From assembly GCA_004000155.1 (NCBI GenBank), contig RCSS01000276.1:1-16098 (forward strand): a stretch of DNA of 16,098 nucleotides, written 5' to 3'. The first letter of the stretch is position 1, and each line of letters starts with the position of its first letter. Below are positions 1 through 6,744 of the stretch, piece by piece. Source of the DNA: Tubulinosema ratisbonensis. Its lineage: Eukaryota > Microsporidia > Tubulinosematidae. A program made the translations under genes and the position numbers. The notes below the pieces were generated by a model. The model had not been told where the DNA came from. It searched no databases and saw nothing but the letters and a program-made list of their open reading frames with translations.

Positions 1-40
1 GCAAAAATACGGTGGACAAATTCTTTGACTTCAGTTTTAA

Positions 41-235
41 CGCTTTAAAAAATGGTCGTCTTTTTTTATTGAAGAATTACGTAAAAACGAAAACCCAAAG
101 AATTTTCAAACCCCAGAAAAGATTAGGGTCATATTGTTAAAGAAAGAAGTAAAGTCCTAAGAATTGAAATAACATTAAAAAATATTCAAAAGCTACGAAA
201 GACCAGAACTACAAACAAGGTTTGTTTTTAAGTAA
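41..235 (+). pseudogene. Possible decayed transposase DNA-binding region (very weak)
   Basis: One plus-strand frame is open from 41 to 160 and encodes a charged helical stretch containing FFIEELRKNEN and TPEKIRVILLKKE. The same frame resumes after three TAA codons (158, 170, 176) with a segment containing KIFKSYERPELQT. This layout, a Lys-rich helix followed by a short basic helix ending in a YER-type segment, resembles the helix-turn-helix start of Tc1/mariner-like transposases, and the stops would mark it as dead. There is no start codon and no catalytic DDE/D region. An overlapping frame (3-140) is also open from the window edge for 45 codons and could instead be the tail of a plus-strand gene entering from the left. 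The stretch is less AT-rich than the 241-375 spacer, which supports some former coding content. Confidence 0.22.
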
Positions 236-375
236 AAGTCAAATATTTATTGTTAGTTTTAATTCAATTTAAATAAGCATAATGAAAAGATGTTAAATCA
301 TTTTTAAATTATAACCCTTAAAATTAGAATATTTTTTATTTTTTTAATAATTTAAGTTTANTTNNNAAANGTANC

Positions 376-810
376 ATGAGAACAAATTTATTAGAAAANG
401 CCTTTAACAAAACAATCAACGAAACATTAAAAAATACTAAAAACAAACTAAAAAACACAACAGAGGAAGAAATACTCAACAGTCTAACTGATGTGTTCAT
501 CACTCACTCAACAGAAGCATTTACCAAATTAGAAGAATTAGACATCCTTTTGTCAAAAGAAATAATCAACTTAAGAGACATTAAATCAAAGGAATACATA
601 AATGAAATATTAGAATCGTACATTTTTAATGATAAAATATCATTTGTTAATAAAATAAGTGAGTTAATTAAAGAAAAAAAAAATAAAAAGAATGAATTAA
701 TTTGTAAATTAGAAAAATTAAAGAAAGAAGAAAAAGAAATTATTAAAATCAATGGAAATAAAAAAGAAAAGTTTAATAATTTGATAGACTCTGTTTATGA
801 AAATAATTAA
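376..810 (+). CDS. Small coiled-coil protein, possible Nnf1/PMF1-like kinetochore subunit
   Basis: Encodes 144 residues, nearly all predictable as helix and rich in Lys, Glu, Asn and Ile. There is no leader or membrane segment. Residues about 10-25 (AFNKTINETLKNTKNKL) and the EYINEILES...FVNKISELIKEKKNKK region (about 74-106) resemble, as I recall them, the F-x3-L-x2-T opening and the E-[FY]-x-E-I-L...K-L-x-E-L-I pattern of Nnf1/PMF1 subunits of the Mis12/MIND kinetochore complex. Its short length would suit a reduced microsporidian version. The match is weak, and any small coiled-coil protein could look like this. ATG 376 is the first Met in frame. The bases before it (361, 364-366, 370, 374) are ambiguous, so the expected CCC signal cannot be judged. 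Codon 8 has an N at 399 and encodes Lys or Asn. The stop is followed at once by AATAAA-like sequence. It is the only plus-strand gene I can support. Confidence 0.7.
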   Translation: MRTNLLEXAFNKTINETLKNTKNKLKNTTEEEILNSLTDVFITHSTEAFTKLEELDILLSKEIINLRDIKSKEYINEILESYIFNDKISFVNKISELIKEKKNKKNELICKLEKLKKEEKEIIKINGNKKEKFNNLIDSVYENN

Positions 811-1083
811 TAAAATAAAAAAGTATATTTTTTATTTGCACTCATTTTAATTAATATTATTTTTTATTTTTAAAAAAGAAAGAAATTAAAATAAAATAAA
901 TTCATATTTTAAAATAATTTTGTATTTTTAAAAAATAAATGAAAGAAATAAACAATAAAAAATGTTTTAAATTAATTTTTTAAGAATTATTTTTGATTCG
1001 GCAGTTTTTTGAAAAAAATTTTAGATTGAATAAAAATTAAAAATAAAGGATATTATTGATATAAAAACATAATGAATATTATT

Positions 1084-2181
1084 TTAATNAATGACTTCTT
1101 CTTGTATTTTACTTTTTAAAGCTGGATCCTCCATAAACTCTTCCACATCTTCTTCTTCGACAGATGGTAACTTGGTCAATTTTTTTGCTTCGCTTTTTTT
1201 TGGAAGCTCACATTGCTTTTCATTTAGTTTAGGATTGCAAAACATACAATAATCAGCAGAACTAGCGGCAGAACAACTTCTTTGTCTTTTTTCATATGAT
1301 TTATTTGGTATCCCTCCAGCAAAACGCTCTTCACTCAATGAAGGTGTATTGTCATCTGATTCGTTGATTTCTGGTAAATAAATTCTTTGCAAAGTTCTTA
1401 AACAACAAGTACATGGTGCAGATCNACATGAAACTATGATATTATCACGAAGGAATGATTTTGTAATGTTTATAGGTCCGTTACAATTTTTTTGAGGTCC
1501 TATGTCAGGTGAAGAGTGCAGTTTTAATTTTTTGAGATGAGCTTGTATTCTTCTTGTTTCGGATTTAGAATAATTTTTTTCTTTTTTAAATCTTTTTTCT
1601 GTGTCAGATGAAGAAGAGAATGCTGATGAATTAATATATTTTCTTCTGGCTGATAAGGTTGATGCCTTTTCATAGGATTTTAGATCGGAGAGTGTGTCTT
1701 CGTCGGAATCGGTTGACTCTTCTTGACAATGAGTTGGCTTTTTGCTAGATTTTAAGAGAGGTTTTGTATCATCAGAATTTTTCAAAGAATCGGTCTTTTT
1801 ATCATTTTTCAAAAAATTCTTAAATTTTGAAGTTTCGTCGGAAACAGATTCCTTTTCAGATTCTTCGTTAGCAGATTCTTTATTTTTCTTCCCGGAAGCT
1901 TCTTTTTGTTCACTTTTAATTTTGAATTCTTCTTCCATTTCTTTTACAGAAGCATCAATAACCTTTCCAGCCATATCATAAATCATTCTCTTTTGTTCTT
2001 CTAATTGTAAATGTTTTCCTTCTTTATCAATATCAAAACCAAAGTATTTTAAAGATAACTCCTTTGCTTTTTCAAAATCGCCGTTTTCTATGTGACAACG
2101 TACCTTAATTGCTAAAACAATTTTGTCTTGTTTTGGTTTATCAGTCAAATAAACAAGATTCAAAAACAGAAAGAAAAACAT
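1084..2181 (-). CDS. Putative secreted protein, tandem family member 1; Cys-clustered charged protein
   Basis: Encodes 365 residues; I recognise no named family. The start is ATG at 2181, directly preceded by CCC (2182-2184), with a TATA-like stretch about 25 nt upstream. Residues 1-12 are a short hydrophobic leader (MFFFLFLNLVYL) that could be a signal peptide or an anchor. Residues 15-92 look like a helical domain (IENGDFEKAKELSLKYFGFD). It aligns by eye with the start of the gene at 3757-5970, including SLKYFGFD against TLEKFNLD and a closing SEQ. Residues 93-210 are Lys/Glu/Ser-rich and probably disordered. Residues 229-325 hold two cysteine groups: C252, C257, C259, C260, then C303, C312, C315, C324. 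They could bind metal or form disulfides. Basic stretches near 196-220 resemble nuclear targeting signals. Codon 253 (N at 1425) reads NGA, so one possible base gives a stop. The last sense codon is also ambiguous (N at 1089). Confidence 0.85.
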   Translation of the reverse strand: MFFFLFLNLVYLTDKPKQDKIVLAIKVRCHIENGDFEKAKELSLKYFGFDIDKEGKHLQLEEQKRMIYDMAGKVIDASVKEMEEEFKIKSEQKEASGKKNKESANEESEKESVSDETSKFKNFLKNDKKTDSLKNSDDTKPLLKSSKKPTHCQEESTDSDEDTLSDLKSYEKASTLSARRKYINSSAFSSSSDTEKRFKKEKNYSKSETRRIQAHLKKLKLHSSPDIGPQKNCNGPINITKSFLRDNIIVSCXSAPCTCCLRTLQRIYLPEINESDDNTPSLSEERFAGGIPNKSYEKRQRSCSAASSADYCMFCNPKLNEKQCELPKKSEAKKLTKLPSVEEEDVEEFMEDPALKSKIQEEVIX

Positions 2182-2231
2182 GGGATATTGCTTTGACTTT
2201 TTTTTATAAAATAAATGTTCTTTATTGATCT
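2182..2231 (-). promoter_or_regulatory. Start-proximal CCC, TATA-like box and upstream motif of the 1084-2181 gene
   Basis: On the coding strand CCC abuts the ATG (plus-strand GGG at 2182-2184). A TTTTATAAA-like stretch lies at about 2204-2212. At 2217-2231 the coding strand reads AGATCAATAAAGAAC, a looser version of the AGATTCT[TA]AAGAAC motif upstream of the genes starting at 5970 and 8550. It is about 12 nt closer to the start here. The CCC signal next to start codons is known from microsporidia; the role of the upstream motif is inferred from its recurrence. Confidence 0.6.
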
Positions 2232-2536
2232 TTTTTTGTTATTTATTCTAAGATTTATTTTTTTAAAAATTGATAATTTTATAAGATAACAGTTTACCAA
2301 ATAAATTAGTGGAGTAGATTTTTAAGGATATTTTACGTTTTAAATTTAGAAATTTAGGTGTTTTATTTAAAGTCTTCTAGTATTTTTATTCAAAGAATTT
2401 TTTAAGCAGTTTTTGTAGGTTTCGATTATGAAATATAAAGTTAAAAATTAAACTAAATTTTATGAACAGTTTAAATGTGAGAATTATAAACAAAGTAATT
2501 TTTAAAAAAACTTAATTTAATTCTTATTTTTTAAAT

Positions 2537-2606
2537 GATAAATGTCTCGGATAATTAATGTCAATAATCATACTAAGCTGTGATTATAACCAAAATGACA
2601 TTTATC
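2537..2606. repeat. Nested inverted repeat (potential hairpin or cruciform)
   Basis: The outer arms GATAAATGTC (2537-2546) and GACATTTATC (2597-2606) are perfect 10-bp reverse complements. Inside them ATAATCA (2564-2570) and TGATTAT (2581-2587) form a second perfect 7-bp pair around a 10-nt loop. The internal spacers are 17 and 9 nt. Two nested perfect stems with mixed base content are more than simple A/T runs would give. It could be a small hairpin RNA, a protein-binding palindrome or a relic of a miniature element. Confidence 0.45.
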
Positions 2607-3041
2607 TATTAAATATTTTAAAATTTAAAAATTAATACATTTATACTTAGGATAAATAAAAAATGATGCAAAATAAAATAGTTTTTTCTGAAAAGTAGCA
2701 TTTTAATTAAAAATCCTAAACACTAAAAAAACAATTTTTTAAAACCTAATAAAAGTATATAAAATGTTAAAAATGGGTTTAATTTAAGAATTGTTGTGAG
2801 GATTTTATAATGTTTGTTAAAAAATATTTAAACAATTTAGTCAAATAAATATCATAAAAAAGATTTTTAGAATTTCTTGCGAGAAAAGATTCTGTAATAA
2901 TGAAACTTTTATTCTGATCTTAAATTTATTAAATAAAAATAATAATCAGGTAAAAAAACAATACAGATATAATAGACAGATAAAAATAGAAGAAATTTTG
3001 ATACGTATTGCATTATAAAAAAATTTTTTATAAAAGAATTA

Positions 3042-3692
3042 TAGAGGGGTTAAAGTATAAAGCTATGAATTATAATTCAGATAAAATGATTTGAAGATAA
3101 TGATCATTAACTTGGTTTTTTAGAAATTTGTTTTAAAATTAACTTTTTACCATACAAATATAATACTGTAGAGATGTTTTTTTGATACACAATAACTTTT
3201 TTCAGAAGTTAAATATCTAATCTATCAAAATTCTGTATTAACTAAAAAATTTTATATTTTTATCATTCTAAATATGAAAAAATTTATTACTTAAGGTAAA
3301 GTGAAACTAAACACTTTCAAAGATTAGATATCAAACTGCATATTCTTTGGTATTAATTTTTTTAAGATCGCAAAAAAGTGTTATTTTTTTTAAAAAAATT
3401 TGTAAATATTTTTATCGGATGTGGTATTCCATCAGATTTTTGTACAAAATTGTAGACTTGCCTAAATTTTATATAAAAAATGTATTTTTTGCTAATGAAA
3501 ATCATGAGCGTTTCAAAGATTTTCAATAAAAAATATATTATATTTGAATATTATTTTTTTAAACATTTAATTATACTTGATATATCATCAACAGAAACAG
3601 GAAATCTTTTTTGAAGTATAATAATACCAATTAAAAACTTTATAAAAAGTAAAATAAATATTATCGGAACTAAAATAATTAAACCCCTCTAC
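3042..3692. repeat. Inverted TAGAGGGGTT pair, possible decayed element ends
   Basis: TAGAGGGGTT at 3042-3051 recurs as its reverse complement AACCCCTCTA at 3683-3692. A similarity further inward, TTCaGATAAaAT against TTCcGATAAtAT, hints that the match extends past the decamer with an indel. The enclosed 630 bp contain only a short open stretch at 3347-3529 with no ATG start and no recognisable transposase motif. An old miniature inverted-repeat element is possible, and chance is not excluded. Confidence 0.25.
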
Positions 3693-3756
3693 ATTTAAAT
3701 TTAAACGTTTTAAAAATTCTACAATAAATTTTTTAAATAAATAACTTTTAATAAAA

Positions 3757-5970
3757 TTATTCATTTCTTTTCAACTTTGGCGAGTTTGAAGTAGATTCTC
3801 CCCAACCAAACATTTCTTTTCGCCCGTCAAGACCTTTTCTTTGTATCGACCATGCACTACAAGACTGTCTTAAAGATTTATCAAGTTTCTGCTCAAGTTC
3901 TTTTTTACCCTCCATCTCTTCATTTCCATCAGAAACAGCAGCATTACTCGCAGTCCATGATTTAGGTTCGGTTGTTGGACTTAAAAGTCTTTGAATTTTC
4001 TTGCTCCTTTCTTCTTTTAACCTTTTTATTGCTTGATTATACCCCGTTTTAAGGGATTTTGCATTAAGTTTTCTTAAGCCGTATTTCATAAATACATCTT
4101 GAACAACTCTTACCTTTAATGCAAAGTTTTTTTCAAAATTTTCTTTAGCGATACCTGAAAGTTTATTTTGATTAATTGAAGAGCTTTTTACAAATTTTTT
4201 TACTAAAAGTTTTGCTTTATTATGAGCTTTCGTAGTTAACTTTTCTAATTCTTTCTTATTTAATTTGGCTGATAATTGTTCTACAAGCATTTTTCTAGAC
4301 AAAACATCTTCAGAGGTGTTTGATAAGCATGATGATGCACCGGCTGAAACAACCTCTGTATTCGTTAAATCATCCTTCTCTTTGATCCTTTGACAATACA
4401 ATAAAGCATCTTCTGAGGTAAATGATTTGGTAGAACATTCCATATTTAAATCATCAGATTCGGGGTTATTTCCTGCGGGTATCAAAACTTCCAAAGGCGT
4501 TAACTCTTCTTGATTTTTTTGTGGAATAGATTGGAAAGAACATACATGGGCACCTTCTTCATTCACATCTGAACCTAATGTATTTTTATTAAAATGGTCC
4601 ATTGGTATAAACCCTCCAAAACATTCTGGAATGTCAACTTGTGATTCTGTTCCTTCTGAAATATCATCTTGTGTGCTTGTTTCAACAGTAAAACTATCTG
4701 TTTGATGGCTGCTTTCTTCTTCGCATACAGTATCACTTGATTGAGCTATTGAAGATTCGACCTTACATAAACCTGATTCATCGAACTCGTTTTTTGCTAA
4801 ATTTTCATGTGAATTCGATATTTCATGGACTTGATGTACATGCTCAGACGAGAGTGGTTCGATTGTTTCAGGATTTGAAGATGATGGTTTTATTTCTTGA
4901 GCGGGAGGAGGTGGTAGAAATTGTGAGCTCTCATCACAATTAACAACCGTAGGTGCTGTAATTTCAGGACAAAGGGGGGTTTGATTAAACTCTGTTTTAT
5001 CTTCAATTATCAATGGTTGATCTTCTTTGCAACAAGTATAAGTAGAATGAACTCCGTGAGTAGCCTTCTCTGCTTCTTCTTCAATTTCTTGATCATCTTT
5101 TTTAGAAACGGCATTTGCTTGAAGTACTGAACTAGGGTTTACTAAATCTTTAGTATCGATAGAGACTTCTTCACTGTCGACTGTCAATGAATTTTCAGTC
5201 TTAACGGCCTGCTTTAAATCTTCGGTTTCAACCATCTCAAGAGGTTCTACTTTAGGTAGTTCAACAGATGGAGTAAAATCTCTTAACAAAACAATTGGCT
5301 GAGCTTGTAAAACAGCAGGGCCCTCTAATGTTTCTGAACTCACCGTTACATATAAATCCTGAGGATTTTTAAAATCATTAAGCTCTACTTTTTCCCATTC
5401 CTCTTGTGGTATTACTAATGCATTCTCATTTTCAGAACTGTCACATAGTCTCTCTCCTAGTTTCGCTATGGGAACTCCATGCAGAAAGTAACTTTTTGAA
5501 GTTGATTTTTTTTCTTGAGGGTTAGAATTTTGTGTTTCAAAATCACTTCTGTTACTGTTTATAGAATTTGAATCTTTCGTTTGGTGATCCAAAGTCTCTT
5601 CGTTTTCATTTCTTGGAATTCCTTGAGCTTTACAGTCTAGGACATCTTTCATTACAGCCCTTTTAGGTGGCTGACTTAATCTTTTTTCGCGTTGTTCTGA
5701 TATTTTAATCAACTTATCAGTAACGGTCTCTAAACAAGCCGCTGATCTTATTTTAATAGTATCTACAAGAACAGAAAAGGTATCTTCAACAGTATTCCCC
5801 GGAAAAGATTTTTTCGTATCTAAATTAAACTTTTCCAACGTTAATCTTGATACACCATCATAATCCTTACAGATAATCAATCCTAATAGTTTGTTTAAGT
5901 CACCTATTTCTTTTAAATCCCTTTTCGCTCTGCTCAAATAAACAGAATTAACTAATAAAAAAAATAGCAT
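3757..5970 (-). CDS. Putative secreted protein, tandem family member 2; long acidic tail
   Basis: Encodes 737 residues. I chose ATG 5970 over the upstream in-frame ATG at 6006 because it is directly preceded by CCC, has a TATA-like box 20-28 nt upstream, and begins the hydrophobic leader MLFFLLVNSVYLS; the longer start would put basic residues and a Pro before it. Residues 14-92 form a helical domain (ICKDYDGVSRLTLEKFNLD) alignable with the 1084-2181 product. Residues 95-555 are acidic, Ser/Thr/Glu-rich and probably disordered, with scattered Cys and FLPPPPAQE at 351-359, resembling an EVH1 (Ena/VASP) ligand. Residues 557-665 are basic and helical, ending in KRLKEERSKKIQR, a possible bipartite-type nuclear signal. 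RQSCSA (701-706) recurs in the other two members as R-S-C-[SD]. GC content is visibly higher than in the genes at 376 and 13308. No enzyme motif was found. Confidence 0.9.
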   Translation of the reverse strand: MLFFLLVNSVYLSRAKRDLKEIGDLNKLLGLIICKDYDGVSRLTLEKFNLDTKKSFPGNTVEDTFSVLVDTIKIRSAACLETVTDKLIKISEQREKRLSQPPKRAVMKDVLDCKAQGIPRNENEETLDHQTKDSNSINSNRSDFETQNSNPQEKKSTSKSYFLHGVPIAKLGERLCDSSENENALVIPQEEWEKVELNDFKNPQDLYVTVSSETLEGPAVLQAQPIVLLRDFTPSVELPKVEPLEMVETEDLKQAVKTENSLTVDSEEVSIDTKDLVNPSSVLQANAVSKKDDQEIEEEAEKATHGVHSTYTCCKEDQPLIIEDKTEFNQTPLCPEITAPTVVNCDESSQFLPPPPAQEIKPSSSNPETIEPLSSEHVHQVHEISNSHENLAKNEFDESGLCKVESSIAQSSDTVCEEESSHQTDSFTVETSTQDDISEGTESQVDIPECFGGFIPMDHFNKNTLGSDVNEEGAHVCSFQSIPQKNQEELTPLEVLIPAGNNPESDDLNMECSTKSFTSEDALLYCQRIKEKDDLTNTEVVSAGASSCLSNTSEDVLSRKMLVEQLSAKLNKKELEKLTTKAHNKAKLLVKKFVKSSSINQNKLSGIAKENFEKNFALKVRVVQDVFMKYGLRKLNAKSLKTGYNQAIKRLKEERSKKIQRLLSPTTEPKSWTASNAAVSDGNEEMEGKKELEQKLDKSLRQSCSAWSIQRKGLDGRKEMFGWGESTSNSPKLKRNE

Positions 5971-6042
5971 GGGATAGAGATTTTGTTTCTTTATAAATCT
6001 GATCAAAAATTCTTTAATGTTCTTAAGAATCTTATTTTATCA
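5971..6042 (-). promoter_or_regulatory. CCC signal, TATA-like box and AGATTCTTAAGAAC motif
   Basis: Plus-strand GGG at 5971-5973 gives CCCATG on the coding strand. TTTATAAAT at 5990-5998 is TATA-like. At 6019-6032 the coding strand reads AGATTCTTAAGAAC, starting 49 nt upstream of the ATG. The surrounding 33 nt (6010-6042) match 28 of 33 positions of 8589-8621 upstream of the gene starting at 8550, which has the same motif 48 nt from its ATG. The motif contains the palindrome TTCTTAAGAA, compatible with a dimeric regulator. Confidence 0.6.
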
Positions 6043-6744
6043 AATTGAGAACTAAGAACTAAAACTATTTTTATTTAAAAATTTTTATGATAAAAAAATT
6101 TTTATCAAAGTTTAAATTTGTAATGTTAGATTTAATAAAAATTACCTTCTTAACTTTAATATTATTTTTTCATTCTTAAAAAACTTTAGAAAAAAATTTA
6201 ATTTTTTGCAAAAAAATCTATTTGAAAATAAAAAAAAAATTTTAGTTGATATTTCATATATAAATTTTCTGATAACAAAATTAATTTTACAATTTGAAGT
6301 ATATTTTTTCTCGAAAAAACTTACATTTTTTTCTTTTACTGTATTAAAAATAACATTTCTAAAAATTTCATATATTAAAAGGACTATGATTAAAACATTT
6401 CATAACATATTAAATTTAATGATAAGATTTTAAACAGGCGAGACGTTTTTCAAATTAAAAATAGTATTTAAACATAGTAAATATTAAAATAGTAATCAAT
6501 AATTTACAAATTTTAAAAATACCTATTTAAAATTTTACTGTTTATTAAAAAAAAATAAAATTGTAGTACAGAGAAACAAATTTAAATAAAATAATTAAGA
6601 TTTTGTAAAAAGGGGTGTCTTTAACAATTTACCATAGGATATTTTAAACTAAAAAATAAATATTAAAATTTTAAAGTTAAATTGATATTTATTTTACCAT
6701 AAAAATATTTTAAAAATATAAACTTATAAATTTCGCGCAATCAT
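6043..6744. other. AT-rich spacer without a supported gene
   Basis: No ATG-initiated, CCC-preceded ORF lies here. The open frame at 6206-6433 begins with TTG and encodes only Phe/Ile/Lys-rich low-complexity sequence. The notable item is the TGATAAAAA palindrome at 6088-6107. Confidence 0.6.
6088..6107. repeat. TGATAAAAA-aa-TTTTTATCA palindrome
   Basis: This is a perfect 9-bp inverted repeat with a 2-nt centre, 118-137 nt upstream of the start at 5970. The same two arms occur upstream of the start at 8550 (8822-8830 and 8857-8865), with a further inverted repeat inserted between them. Flanks also match: AAAATTTTT before and AATTTGTAA after. It may be a regulatory site or simply a trace of the duplication that made the two genes. 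Confidence 0.4.

Larger units (their letters stand above)
2232..3756. other. AT-rich spacer of 1.5 kb without a supported gene
   Basis: No convincing ATG-initiated ORF or CCC-preceded start lies here. Visible structure consists of a nested inverted repeat (2537-2606) and a pair of inverted TAGAGGGGTT decamers (3042-3051 and 3683-3692). Between the decamers is a 60-codon open stretch (3347-3529) that starts at TTG rather than ATG. Confidence 0.6.

Noticed and set aside
3347..3529. 60-codon plus-strand open frame encoding an aromatic, basic peptide
   Set aside because: Starts with TTG, has no CCC signal, lies in AT-rich spacer and shows no motif. At best it is a relic.
5971..6006. Upstream ATG at 6006 as the start of the 737-residue protein
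   Set aside because: It would translate the TATA-like region and the CCC, and would bury the hydrophobic leader behind basic residues. ATG 5970 fits the CCC rule and the paralogues.
6206..6433. 75-codon plus-strand open frame
   Set aside because: TTG start and Phe/Ile/Lys low-complexity product typical of random AT-rich DNA.
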